From positions 30,083 through 94,082 of the forward strand of contig NZ_BDCA01000029.1 of the NCBI RefSeq assembly GCF_001613265.1: a DNA stretch of 64,000 nt, written 5' to 3'. A program made the position numbers and the translations under genes. The notes under the pieces are model-generated. The model saw only the letters and a program-made list of their open reading frames with translations, had not been told where the DNA came from and searched no databases. Each line of letters begins with the position of its first letter. The first letter of the stretch is position 1. The stretch comes from Nocardia vermiculata NBRC 100427. Its GTDB lineage: Bacteria; Actinomycetota; Actinomycetes; Mycobacteriales; Mycobacteriaceae. This document shows, in pieces, positions 27,283 through 35,291 of this stretch.

Positions 27283-28107
27283 TCATCGTTCTTCCCCGGC
27301 GAGGACTCCCAGAACCTGGGTTGCCAGCGCCTCCTGGATTGCGGCGCTGGGATGCAGGCCGTCGTCGGCGAGGGCGTCGGAGGTGGTGTCGGAGAACGCC
27401 GTCGAGGTGGTGACGACGAGATCGTTTCCCGTCGGCAGCGTTCGGGTGAGTTCATCCAGATCGGCGTTGTTCCAGCCGATTCCGGAGCCGGCGAAGAACG
27501 GGAATCGAGCGACCCGTGCTTCGTCGATCGGGGTCGGCGTCAACCACACCCAGCTGCCTGTGTTGTTCGGAAGTGCGCGGGCGCGCAGTTGAGTGAGATT
27601 GCGGCGGGTCTCCTCGGGGCTGACCAGAAGTGGTCCGTCGGGCGCGGCGAGCCGTTGCGAGTCGTTGGTGCCGAGCATGCAGAACACCCAGTCGGGCTCG
27701 TATCGGCGGATTGCCGGCAGCGTGGCGAGGGCTTGGGTGGTGGTGGCACCGGAGACGGCGAGGTTGGTGAAGCGTAGCCGCAGGTCCGGCCGGTGCGTGT
27801 CGAGCAGCGTGCGCAGGACCTCGAACCAGGATAGGCGGTCGGCCGTGGTGCTCTCGCCGATCGCGACGAGGTGGGCGTTCGGTTCGAACGGGAGGGCACG
27901 AAGCAGCGCGTCGGTGGTCGGCGAGCCGGCGATCCGAGCTACCGCAGCGGCTCGCCGCTGATCGAGATCTTCGGCAACTCGCCGATAATCCGGCTCGTCG
28001 GTGCCGAAGATGCTCGCCACGGTCCGGGCGTCGAGGTTCGGCGCGAAGGGCAGCGCCTGGTCCGGTCGCTGGAAGCGGACGAGCTTCTCGAGCACGGGGT
28101 TGTTCAT
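27283..28107 (-). CDS. SGNH/GDSL-like hydrolase
   Basis: 274 residues. Block I reads AIGESTT (nucleophile Ser86) with Glu in place of the Asp of GDS; block II Gly120 in LAVSGATT; block III Asn148 in LGTND; block V Asp249 and His252 in DDGLHPS. So all four SGNH residues are present. Such enzymes deacylate lipids, sugars or peptidoglycan-linked esters. There is no signal peptide, and a roughly 75-residue N-terminal extension precedes the hydrolase fold. Downstream of the dehydrogenase gene on the same strand (64 nt apart), it may be in one operon with it under MarR control. Confidence 0.85.
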   Translation of the reverse strand: MNNPVLEKLVRFQRPDQALPFAPNLDARTVASIFGTDEPDYRRVAEDLDQRRAAAVARIAGSPTTDALLRALPFEPNAHLVAIGESTTADRLSWFEVLRTLLDTHRPDLRLRFTNLAVSGATTTQALATLPAIRRYEPDWVFCMLGTNDSQRLAAPDGPLLVSPEETRRNLTQLRARALPNNTGSWVWLTPTPIDEARVARFPFFAGSGIGWNNADLDELTRTLPTGNDLVVTTSTAFSDTTSDALADDGLHPSAAIQEALATQVLGVLAGEER

Positions 28108-28171
28108 CGTGACTCCTTGTGTGCGAGGGGATTTCGACGTGTAGGAAGGTGCCGGTCGGCGGTGGCAGTGG

Positions 28172-28930
28172 TCACAGGGTCATTCCTCCCGTGACATCGA
28201 GGGTGGTTCCGGTGATCCAGGAGGATTGGTCGCCGACGAGAAAAGTGATGGCCGCGGCGACGTCCGCCGGTTGGCCGATCCGTCCCAGCGGAAGGTGGGC
28301 ACCGATCGCTTCCCGGTCCGATGCGCTCATTCGATCGCGCAGCTTGGCGGTTTCGACGATGGACGGTGCTACGCAATTGATGCGGATACCGGCGTGGGCG
28401 TATTCCTTGGCGATGTGCTCGGTGAGCATGACGACCCCCGCTTTGGCTGCCGCGTAGGCGGCATTGGCCTGAGAGGCGCGACGGCCGGCGCTCGATGCGA
28501 CCGTCACGATCCGGCCGCTACCGCGTTCGATCATTCGAGGCAGGACTGCCCGAAGGGTGAAGAACACCGAGTTGAGATCGGTGTCGATGACGGAGCGCCA
28601 GCGCTCCGCATCCAGCGAGGCGGTCGGATTCGGTGCGCCGTCGCCGCCGGCCAGGGCTACCAGGATCTCGATCGGCCCGAGCGTCTGTGTGACATCGGCC
28701 GCCACCGCTGCGAGGTGGTCCGGATCGCGGGCGTCGCCGATGTAGGTCTTACCGGCGCGGCCGATGTCGCGGATCTCGCGGGCGAGATCGTCGAGCAGCC
28801 CCGGAGTTCGGCCGTGCACCGCGACATCGGCTCCGAGCCTGGCGAGCGTTCGGGCGACTTCGGCACCGATCGATCCGGACGCGCCGGTGATCAGCGCCAC
28901 CTGCCCGGAGATGATTTGAGTCATAGGCAT
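28172..28930 (-). CDS. Short-chain dehydrogenase/reductase, FabG-like
   Basis: 252 residues. Rossmann motif TGASGSIG at 15-22, an Asn-Ala-Gly-type region altered to ALAGGDG near 93, the catalytic Ser146/147 in ASSAG, and YAAAK (Tyr159, Lys163). Classical SDR length, cytosolic, NAD(P)H-dependent. The first ATG is at 28930, but a second in-frame ATG two codons later (28924) is possible, since the first lies in the operator palindrome. Divergent from the MarR gene, followed by the SGNH gene. Substrate unknown; a hydroxyacyl or ketone substrate for a small detoxification or catabolic operon would fit. Confidence 0.9.
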   Translation of the reverse strand: MPMTQIISGQVALITGASGSIGAEVARTLARLGADVAVHGRTPGLLDDLAREIRDIGRAGKTYIGDARDPDHLAAVAADVTQTLGPIEILVALAGGDGAPNPTASLDAERWRSVIDTDLNSVFFTLRAVLPRMIERGSGRIVTVASSAGRRASQANAAYAAAKAGVVMLTEHIAKEYAHAGIRINCVAPSIVETAKLRDRMSASDREAIGAHLPLGRIGQPADVAAAITFLVGDQSSWITGTTLDVTGGMTL

Positions 28931-28957
28931 GAATCATTCATAGCAGAGAATTATTCA
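28930..28957. promoter_or_regulatory. MarR-type operators between dehydrogenase and MarR genes
   Basis: Two short palindromes, TGAATCATTCA (28930-28940) and GAATTATTC (28948-28956), lie 17 bp apart centre to centre in the 46-nt divergent region and also form an imperfect inverted repeat with each other. Helical spacing and position suit a MarR dimer pair repressing both genes. Confidence 0.65.
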
Positions 28958-28976
28958 CCTGCGCTAGCATGAGGTC

Positions 28977-29468
28977 GTGACGGACAACCCGAAGCAGCCG
29001 GGGCGCCGCGACTCGTTTCCGCGTGCCGCCTTCCTGCTCTCCCAGGTAGGTGCCTTCGCGGCTACACGGTTCGCGCAACGACTGGAGCCGTTGGGCTTGC
29101 AGCCCAGCGACATCGGCATCCTGCGGCTCATCGGTGCCGAGGCGAATCTGAGCCAGCAGGCCCTCGCCGAGAAGCTCGGCGTCGTCCCGAGCAGAGTCGT
29201 CGTCCTGATCGACGCCCTGGAAAAGAAGGGGGTCGTGGCGCGAGAGCGCAGCGCGCGCGATCGTCGAACCTACGAACTCCACCTCACCGACGAAGGCCGA
29301 GCAGCTATGGGGGAGATGCGCACGATCGGTTCCGCTCACGAGGCCGAGATGACAGCCGCCCTGACCCCCGCGGAACATGACGAACTCGGTCGCCTCCTCG
29401 GCAAGATCGCCGCCGGTCACGGCCTGACACCGGATGTGCACCCGGGCTACAAGACGCTGTCGAAATGA
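28977..29468 (+). CDS. MarR-family regulator
   Basis: 163 residues from GTG 28977. The winged helix spans about 45-115: LQPSDIGILRLIGAEANLSQ, LAEKLGVVPSRVVVLIDALEKKGVV and the wing RERSARDRRTYELHLT. N- and C-terminal helices form the dimer interface. It is divergent from the dehydrogenase and probably represses it and itself until it binds a phenolic or other small ligand. Ends 101 nt before rsgA. Confidence 0.9.
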   Translation: MTDNPKQPGRRDSFPRAAFLLSQVGAFAATRFAQRLEPLGLQPSDIGILRLIGAEANLSQQALAEKLGVVPSRVVVLIDALEKKGVVARERSARDRRTYELHLTDEGRAAMGEMRTIGSAHEAEMTAALTPAEHDELGRLLGKIAAGHGLTPDVHPGYKTLSK

Positions 29469-29569
29469 ACTGGTGCCGCACGCGCGGAATCGATCCGAGC
29501 GGATGGTATGTGCGGTGGTCGTCGTATTCGGGCGGGGCTCCTTTTTCGAATTCTTCGAAGGGTCTCACC

Positions 29570-30649
29570 ATGTACTCATCTCATTCCTCATCATCGTTGC
29601 CGCTGTCCGCACTCGGCTGGGACGATGCATTCGCCGAACTGTTCGAACAGCACGCAGCCGCGGGTCTGCTTCCCGCTCGCGTTGCGCGAGTCGACCGCGG
29701 CCGCTGTGACACGCTCACCGCGGCGGGTCCGGTCCGTGCCGTCAGTGTGGCGGTGACCGCTGCCGACCCGGCCCGGTCGGTGTGCACCGGCGATTGGGCG
29801 GCGCTGCGTCCGGGGCCGGAGCCGGAGCTGGTCGCACTGCTGCCACGACGCACCGCCATCACCCGGGCATCATCGGATCGGACCTCGTATCAACAGGTCT
29901 TGGCGGCGAACATCGACTGCGTGATCATCGCGGTATCGCTGGCGGCGCCGCTCAATGCGGGCCGGGTCGAGCGCCTGCTCGCGCTGGCCTGGGAAAGCGG
30001 TGCGAAACCGGTTGTCGTGCTCACGAAAGCAGACACCGTGGACGATCCGGAGACCGCTTCGGCAGCCGTCGCTGCGCTGGCTCCCGGCGCGGAGGTCGTG
30101 ACTACCAGTTGTGTGACCGGCGCAGGCCTGGATCTGCTGCAGCAGGTGGTCACCGGGACGGCCGTCCTGCTCGGATCGTCGGGCGCGGGTAAATCCACCC
30201 TCGCCAATGCTCTGCTCGGACGAGAACATATGGACACCAACGACGTTCGCGCAGTCGACGGCAATGGCCGGCACACGACCGTGCACCGCGAATTGCTGCC
30301 GCTGGCGAACGGCGGGGTGCTCATCGATACCCCGGGCCTGCGCGGTATCGGGGTGCAGGATGCCTCCGACGGTGTCGACCGGGTGTTCGCCGAAATCGAG
30401 GCCATCGCCCGGGACTGCTCCTTCCGCGATTGCGACCATCGCAGCGAACCAGGCTGCGCGGTACAGGAAGCCATCGTCGCCGGCACGTTGGATCTGGGAC
30501 GGCTCGATCGGTATCGCAAACTGTTGCGCGAAAGCGAGCGAGCCGCAGCCCGCGGGAATGCACGCCGGTCGAGCAAACGCAGCGAAACCAAAAAGCAGAT
30601 CACGCGGGATTTGCGCGCGACCTACCGATTCCGGGACCGCCAGCGCTGA
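29570..30649 (+). CDS. rsgA: Ribosome small subunit GTPase RsgA
   Basis: 359 residues from ATG 29570 (GAAGGG eight bases upstream); the frame open from 29465 has no ribosome site. It is a circularly permuted GTPase: G4 TKAD at 152-155 comes before G1 GSSGAGKST at 202-210 and G3 DTPG at 253-256. A C-terminal zinc knuckle has Cys283, Cys288, His290 and Cys296. An N-terminal OB-like domain precedes. It matures the 30S decoding centre and releases RbfA. The Lys/Arg-rich C-terminal tail is usual for actinobacterial members. Apparently a single-gene unit. Confidence 0.95.
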   Translation: MYSSHSSSSLPLSALGWDDAFAELFEQHAAAGLLPARVARVDRGRCDTLTAAGPVRAVSVAVTAADPARSVCTGDWAALRPGPEPELVALLPRRTAITRASSDRTSYQQVLAANIDCVIIAVSLAAPLNAGRVERLLALAWESGAKPVVVLTKADTVDDPETASAAVAALAPGAEVVTTSCVTGAGLDLLQQVVTGTAVLLGSSGAGKSTLANALLGREHMDTNDVRAVDGNGRHTTVHRELLPLANGGVLIDTPGLRGIGVQDASDGVDRVFAEIEAIARDCSFRDCDHRSEPGCAVQEAIVAGTLDLGRLDRYRKLLRESERAAARGNARRSSKRSETKKQITRDLRATYRFRDRQR

Positions 30650-30656
30650 TATCGCA

Positions 30657-30690
30657 CCGATCAGGTCCGGGTACGCCCGGACCTGATCGG
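30657..30690 (+). terminator. Perfect hairpin after rsgA
   Basis: A perfect 15-bp stem (CCGATCAGGTCCGGG at 30657-30671 and its complement at 30676-30690) with TACG loop, 7 nt after the rsgA stop. No T run follows; likely an actinobacterial-type terminator. Confidence 0.8.
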
Positions 30691-30813
30691 TATCGCCACG
30701 TCTCGAATAGTGGGCGCACATTGAGATTTCGGTCTCTGCCGGGAAACTGGCGTACCCCCGAACCTCGTGTCAGCGCAGTCGCCGGGCTCGCCCGGGGATA
30801 CTGCTGCTCTATG

Positions 30814-31467
30814 TCAGAATTCGAGGTCCGACCACGGAATGTGAATGGGGAAGGGGAATTCGGTGTCGATTCCGGCGGAGTCCTTCGGTGTCCATTTCCC
30901 GGTGATCAGGTAGTTGGCCGGGTAGAGAGGAGAGACTCCAGCGGGCAGGGTGCCGTGGGTTCGTTCCAGCGCGAACATGCGGACCATGGCGATTGCGCTC
31001 TTCTCACGCTCCAGCGTGACCTCCCAATACCAGGGGATTCCTCCTCGCGCGTACCGGGCACGCTTGTCGTCCATATCGGTCTGCGAGTTCGACGGCGACA
31101 GGACCTCGCCGACCAGGAGTACATCCGCGGCGCGAATATCCTGATAAGGGTTCGGCAGGCATCGTGTGACGAGGAAGTCCGGCGTCACGAAGTCCGACTT
31201 GCCCGTCGAGCCGAAGAAGACGTTCGTTTCGGTATGCGCTCGCCAACACTGTTCCGGATCCGTGGACATCGACTCCCGGGCGCACCGCCGCAGCCCACTC
31301 CACAGCAGATTCGTGAACTCCTGATGTTCGGCCGGACCTCGCCGCAGCCAGACGACCCTGCCTTCCCATAGCTCGATCTGACCGGCCACCTCGTCCGGCA
31401 GCTGCACGAGCTCGTCCCAGGTCATGTGTTCGGGGAGGTCAGGACGTTGGACGCGGGGGTGCGACAT
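30814..31467 (-). CDS. Uma2-family (DUF820) restriction endonuclease-like protein
   Basis: 217 residues. The PD-(D/E)XK-like core is visible: VTPDFLVTR, then VLLVGEVLSPSNSQTDMDDKRARYARGGIPWYWEV, which is the Uma2 signature with the acidic residues and the Lys-containing helix. The N-terminus has MTWDELVQLPDE and the helix with E..N. Uma2 proteins are nuclease-fold proteins of unknown biology, common in cyanobacteria and actinobacteria. It is transcribed alone, divergent from the Fic gene 100 nt away. Confidence 0.85.
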   Translation of the reverse strand: MSHPRVQRPDLPEHMTWDELVQLPDEVAGQIELWEGRVVWLRRGPAEHQEFTNLLWSGLRRCARESMSTDPEQCWRAHTETNVFFGSTGKSDFVTPDFLVTRCLPNPYQDIRAADVLLVGEVLSPSNSQTDMDDKRARYARGGIPWYWEVTLEREKSAIAMVRMFALERTHGTLPAGVSPLYPANYLITGKWTPKDSAGIDTEFPFPIHIPWSDLEF

Positions 31468-31526
31468 GCTTCGATCGTAGACTCGATGCTGTGTTCGTCG
31501 CGTGTCTATCGGCAGTACGGCGCGCC

Positions 31527-31559
31527 CTTATTTAAGGTTATGGGATAACCTTAAATAAG
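31527..31559. promoter_or_regulatory. 33-bp palindrome overlapping the Fic ribosome binding site
   Basis: Perfect 15-bp arms (left arm CTTATTTAAGGTTAT at 31527-31541) flank a GGG centre; the right arm ends at 31559 and shares AAG with the AAGGAGG ribosome site (31557-31563) of the Fic gene. AT-rich in a GC-rich genome. It may be an operator for the winged-helix part of Fic itself, or an RNA hairpin that hides the ribosome site. Confidence 0.85.
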
Positions 31560-31567
31560 GAGGTGTC

Positions 31568-32848
31568 ATGGCTAAGGTTGTGCGGCAGTACTGGGCGGGC
31601 AACCTCGATGCCGGATTATCGCGCCGAGATCGTGGTTCGGGCAGTTATGACGCGTATGTGCCAGATCAGCTCATCGGCCGGTCGTTTGTGCTCGACAGCG
31701 AAACCGCCGCGGATGTGGTCGATGCGGAAGTGGCTGTCCACCAACTCGACTCCGAGGCCAGCGCGCTTGTCGAAACAGAGGTGCTGTCGCGGCTTTTGCT
31801 GAGGGCGGAGGCGATCGCGTCTTCCCGGATCGAGGGACTGGAGATCGGGGCTCGCCGACTGTTGCGAGCCGACGCGGCTCGGCAATTGGAGGGGAATTCC
31901 AATGATGTGACTGCTATCGAAGTACTGGCCAACATCGATGCCATGGCGGTGGCCGCCGATGCGGTCGAACCCGGCGAGCCGATAACCCAGGGCATTCTTC
32001 TGGAAGTCCATCGTCGGCTGCTCGCCGGGACAACAATCGCGTCGCACGGTGGGCGATTGCGCGAGGTGCAGAACTGGATCGGCGGTAGCTCGTTCAACCC
32101 CTGTTCTGCGGTGTTCGTTCCACCACCGCCCGAATACGTCCCCGGACTGGTCGAGGATCTGATCGATTTCTGCAACACCGATGACCTTCCGGCCGTAGCG
32201 CAGGCCGCGGTCGCGCACGCTCAGTTCGAAACCATCCACCCGTTCATCGATGGGAACGGAAGAACCGGCCGCGCATTGATCCACCTGATTCTGCGTCGGC
32301 GGGGTGTCGCCGAACGTGTCGTCGCCCCGGTGTCATTGGTTCTCGCCACCTGGAGCGACAATTACATCGACGGGTTGACACAGTTTCGCTATGTCGGTGA
32401 CCCGGACTCTGTGCAGGCTGTTTCGGGTCTCAATGTCTGGATTGCACGTTTTGCTGCGGCCTGCTCCCGGGCCGCTGCGGATGCCATGCTTTTCGAGTCG
32501 GCCGCGGCCGATCTCCAGAACTCGTGGCGTGCTCGTGTGGCACCTGTGCGAGGGAACTCTGCACTGGACCTGCTCCTGAACAGGTTGATCGGAATGCCGA
32601 TTCTGACCGCCGGCGCTGCTGCCTCACTGATCGGACGGAGCTTTCCCGCCACGAACACCGCTATCGAGCGTCTTGTCGAAGCGGGGATTCTCCGCCAGGT
32701 GACGGTGGGGCGCCGTAACCGTGCGTTCGAGTCGCCCGAGGCCATCACCGCGTTCACCGCTCTCGAACGAAGGCTGGCGAGTCCGCAGGGCGACACCCGA
32801 ATCTCCGATCTCGCACGACCGGTACCGCGCCGGGCACAGACTCGCTGA
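31568..32848 (+). CDS. Fic-domain protein with C-terminal winged helix
   Basis: 426 residues from ATG 31568, with AAGGAGG five bases upstream. The Fic motif HPFIDGNGRTGR is at 224-235, with His224 and the phosphate-binding loop, so it should transfer AMP to a hydroxyl side chain. An inhibitory helix motif of the S-X3-E type lies N-terminal as SSRIEG (85-90), placing it in the class with an intramolecular or N-terminal inhibitor. Residues about 335-400 (ILTAGAAASLIGRSFPATNTAIERLVEAGILRQV) form a winged helix as in DUF4172-like Fic proteins, possibly for autoregulation. Divergent from a Uma2-like gene. No separate antitoxin gene is adjacent. Confidence 0.92.
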   Translation: MAKVVRQYWAGNLDAGLSRRDRGSGSYDAYVPDQLIGRSFVLDSETAADVVDAEVAVHQLDSEASALVETEVLSRLLLRAEAIASSRIEGLEIGARRLLRADAARQLEGNSNDVTAIEVLANIDAMAVAADAVEPGEPITQGILLEVHRRLLAGTTIASHGGRLREVQNWIGGSSFNPCSAVFVPPPPEYVPGLVEDLIDFCNTDDLPAVAQAAVAHAQFETIHPFIDGNGRTGRALIHLILRRRGVAERVVAPVSLVLATWSDNYIDGLTQFRYVGDPDSVQAVSGLNVWIARFAAACSRAAADAMLFESAAADLQNSWRARVAPVRGNSALDLLLNRLIGMPILTAGAAASLIGRSFPATNTAIERLVEAGILRQVTVGRRNRAFESPEAITAFTALERRLASPQGDTRISDLARPVPRRAQTR

Positions 32849-33054
32849 GCGATGGCCGTAAGTCGTTGACCGGGAAGGGGAGGCATTCGCCGACGGCGGG
32901 CGCCGCGACACCGAAGCGCTGCGCCCGAGTGGCCTGCCGGAATCGTGGCATATCGAGGAGATCCGGGGCGGTCGTCTAGCGTTATGCTGCTTCCCGAACA
33001 CCCCAGTGTCGCCTCTGAGTCTTCTTATCCGCTTGGGGCTCCTTCATGCCGGTA

Positions 33055-33402
33055 TCAGGCGGCGCTGAACTCTCCGGCGGTGACGCCCGCGGTGAATGCG
33101 CTCCACTCGTCGGCGGTGTAGGTGAGGGTGATGGTGGCCTGGTGCAGGTTCACGCCGCCGGTGGGGAGATATTCGATGACCGGCTCGGCTGCTGCTGAGC
33201 GGAGGCCGCGGTGTGTGGCGGCGGCCAGGAAAGCTGTCCACTCTGTGCTGGGCAAGGAGATGATCGGTTGTGCGACAGGGTCGTTGGTGCTGTCGCGGAG
33301 GTATTTGCTATCGCGGATGAGCACTCGGCTGCCTTCGAAGCGGACTTCGACGCAATGCTCGCTTCCTTGGCTGCGGGTGCTCTTACGCCACTGACCGATC
33401 AC
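33055..33402 (-). CDS. DUF397 protein with two DUF397-like halves
   Basis: 115 residues if started at the GTG that overlaps the upstream regulator stop (GTGA at 33402-33399); a GTG five codons earlier (33417) is an alternative. The first half WRKSTRSQGSEHCVEV, then a strand (VLIRDSKY) and STEWTAFLAAA, is the DUF397 signature. The second half repeats the ending (ITLTYTADEWSAFTAGVTAGEF), so it looks like a partial duplication. DUF397 genes almost always follow Scr1-type HTH genes, as here, and the two proteins are thought to work as a pair in development or antibiotic control. Confidence 0.88.
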   Translation of the reverse strand: MIGQWRKSTRSQGSEHCVEVRFEGSRVLIRDSKYLRDSTNDPVAQPIISLPSTEWTAFLAAATHRGLRSAAAEPVIEYLPTGGVNLHQATITLTYTADEWSAFTAGVTAGEFSAA

Positions 33403-34256
33403 TTCCAACCCTCGCACGCTCGCTTGATAACTGTGGCCGACTCACTCGGCGTGAGCGCCGCCCTTTCGATGTCATCGTACGCGCGCAGGTAGCGGTCGAC
33501 GGCCGGTGATTCCACGTACAGGCAGCCGGCCAAGTTCTCCACATACGCCACCTGAGTGAAAGGTTCGCCGAGGTCGAACAGCGTGAAAGCTCCGGCGAGC
33601 GCGCGGTAAACCGTTGCGTCGTAACCGAGTACACGGATCGATATGTTGTCTCGACGGCCGAGCGTGAGGAGGTGCTCGAGCTGCTCTCGCATGATCTGTG
33701 GACTACCGATCCGCTGGTGCAGGGTCAGCTCGCTGATCACCGCGGTGATCTTGGCCTGACCCGAGTCGAGGATGCGCTGACGCGACAAACGAAGCTCGGT
33801 CGCGCGTTCTGCTCCGGCCTCATCGAGAGACGAATCATCGCGGAAGATCGCGTTCATGTATCCCGGGGTTTCGAGCAGTCCGTGGATGAATCCGAGGTTG
33901 AAGGTCTGAATATGCCGTGCACGGCCTTCGAGCCAGAATGCGTCCAGGTAGCGCTTACCGCCGACGACATCCTGATACTCGTCCCACCAGCCTTTGCGCC
34001 ATGCTTCCTTGGCGAGATCGATCAGCTCGGACCGCTGGCTTTGTGAGCCGACCCCGTACATGGTCAGTAGTGCGTCTACATCCGTCCACCGAAGGGGGAT
34101 GATCCCGGTTTCGTAGCGACTCATGGTCGACGTGCCGCGGACGCCCAGGTATTCGGCTGCGTCCGCCAGCGTGATGTTCGACGCCTCGCGCAGTTCCCGA
34201 AGTCGCTGTCCGAGCCATTGTGAACGCAACGTGGCCACGGTTCGGGAGTCCGCCAT
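33399..34256 (-). CDS. Scr1-family XRE-type helix-turn-helix regulator (DUF5753)
   Basis: 285 residues. HTH at about 14-70: QWLGQRLRELREASNITLADAAEYLG with the recognition part RGTSTMSRYETG. The C-terminal DUF5753 region has the typical LLETPGYMNAIF, RQRIL and EQLEHLLTLGRRDNISIRVLGYDA patterns and the ending AYDDIERAALTPSESATVIKRA. This is the WhiJ/Scr1-type pair with the DUF397 gene, overlapping as GTGA. Divergent from the small membrane protein gene with palindromes between the starts, so it may regulate both directions. Confidence 0.9.
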   Translation of the reverse strand: MADSRTVATLRSQWLGQRLRELREASNITLADAAEYLGVRGTSTMSRYETGIIPLRWTDVDALLTMYGVGSQSQRSELIDLAKEAWRKGWWDEYQDVVGGKRYLDAFWLEGRARHIQTFNLGFIHGLLETPGYMNAIFRDDSSLDEAGAERATELRLSRQRILDSGQAKITAVISELTLHQRIGSPQIMREQLEHLLTLGRRDNISIRVLGYDATVYRALAGAFTLFDLGEPFTQVAYVENLAGCLYVESPAVDRYLRAYDDIERAALTPSESATVIKRACEGWK

Positions 34257-34304
34257 GGCCGCAAGAGTAATGCAATCGGAGTCCGTTCACCCAAAAGTCC
34301 TCCC

Positions 34305-34327
34305 ACGCAATTTGCGTAGAGGTACGC
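34305..34327. promoter_or_regulatory. Palindromes in the Scr1-type regulator promoter
   Basis: ACGCAA-T-TTGCGT (34305-34317) and GCGTA-GAGG-TACGC (34314-34327) overlap, and TACGC recurs at 34334. They lie between the regulator start (34256) and the small membrane gene (34344), at the site expected for an operator. Confidence 0.55.
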
Positions 34328-34343
34328 TACCTATACGCAGAGC

Positions 34344-34607
34344 ATGGGAGTAGCTGATCTGGAAGGGGTGGTCGAAGTGGTTGTCGTAGTTCTCAGTCTT
34401 CTTGCCGGTCTGGTGCTGGGGTGGGCTGGTTGTCTGGCCGCGGACCGTTCGTGGCGTGCGCTGGCCGGTCGTCGTGGCGACGACGTGTGGAGCGTGGAAT
34501 CGATTTGCGCTCGGGTCGAGCAGGAGCGGTTGCAGGCGGTGCGGCGATCCGGGGGTGGGGCGCGATCGTTGTCCGTGGCGCGGCCTCCGCGTTCGGTAGC
34601 CGCATGA
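34344..34607 (+). CDS. Small membrane protein in the Scr1/DUF397 module
   Basis: 87 residues from ATG 34344; a GTG at 34377 has a better ribosome site (GGAAGGGG) and would give 76 residues. One membrane segment, VVVVVLSLLAGLVLGWAGCLAA, is followed by a basic and Arg/Ser-rich cytoplasmic tail. Adjacent to the Scr1-type regulator on the opposite strand. Function unknown; genes like this often accompany Scr1/DUF397 pairs. Confidence 0.55.
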   Translation: MGVADLEGVVEVVVVVLSLLAGLVLGWAGCLAADRSWRALAGRRGDDVWSVESICARVEQERLQAVRRSGGGARSLSVARPPRSVAA

Positions 34608-34733
34608 ATAACCCGGCAGATCAAGTCATCTGGTTCGAGGGTGCCGGTCGTGGTCCGGTGCGATGCAGCGTTGTCAGTGCCGTATTGATCGCCGGCATCG
34701 AGGCCGGTGCGCATGGATCGAATGGGGTGAGCG

Positions 34734-35231
34734 ATGCGGGTGGGGGAGTTTGCGACACCGCAGGATTGGGCGTGGGCATATCGGACGTTGTTCGGTCTCC
34801 CGCGTGTCCATGTGAGCGCGCCCGGCCTGGTCGTACTGCCGCTGATCGACTGCATCGCCGCGGTCAATACTCCGGAGCCGCTGGGCGCGTTGATACTCGG
34901 CGAGCTGACGGCCCGCGGAGTTCCAGGGCCGGTGTTGGTCCGCGGACAGCCACCTCGCCGCACTTTTCTGGTTGTCTACGACTTCCCGCCCGCTGTACTC
35001 GACGCGGCCTGTCTGGAGCGTCATGGTGTGGATATCGGCCCACATCGCGGAAATGTGGTGTTGCCGACCGGGTTCGGCTGCCGTACCCGGGAAGGGCGAT
35101 GGTGGGCTCGCGCACCGCAGCGTGACGAGTCGCTGCCATTGCTCTCGGAGGTGACGGCCGCGGCTACGGCCGTGCTGCGAGCCGAGAATGGGCCGGGAGT
35201 GTCTGTGTCGGGACTTGGTACCTCGGTATGA
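34734..35231 (+). CDS. Hypothetical protein
   Basis: 165 residues from ATG 34734, with GGGGTGAG 7 nt upstream. It begins MRVGEFATPQDWAWAYRTLFG and has a beta-rich middle (VLPLIDCIAAVN, TFLVVYDFPPAVLDAACLERHGVDIG) and a C-terminal helix (LLSEVTAAATAVLRAE). The NVVLPTGFGCRTREGRWW segment faintly resembles the N-terminal part of small bifunctional primase/polymerase-like proteins of actinobacteria, but this is not secure. It overlaps another open frame beginning at 34604 that looks less protein-like. Confidence 0.5.
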   Translation: MRVGEFATPQDWAWAYRTLFGLPRVHVSAPGLVVLPLIDCIAAVNTPEPLGALILGELTARGVPGPVLVRGQPPRRTFLVVYDFPPAVLDAACLERHGVDIGPHRGNVVLPTGFGCRTREGRWWARAPQRDESLPLLSEVTAAATAVLRAENGPGVSVSGLGTSV

Positions 35232-35291
35232 GGTGCCCGCAGTACCGCAGTCCGATGTGTGCACAGGGTGACCGTTCTTAGCGTTGGACCC

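Noticed and set aside
34604..35125. Open frame starting ATG 34604 after the small membrane gene
   Set aside because: The first 35 residues look possible, but the rest is Arg/Cys-rich and overlaps the better frame at 34734; not annotated.
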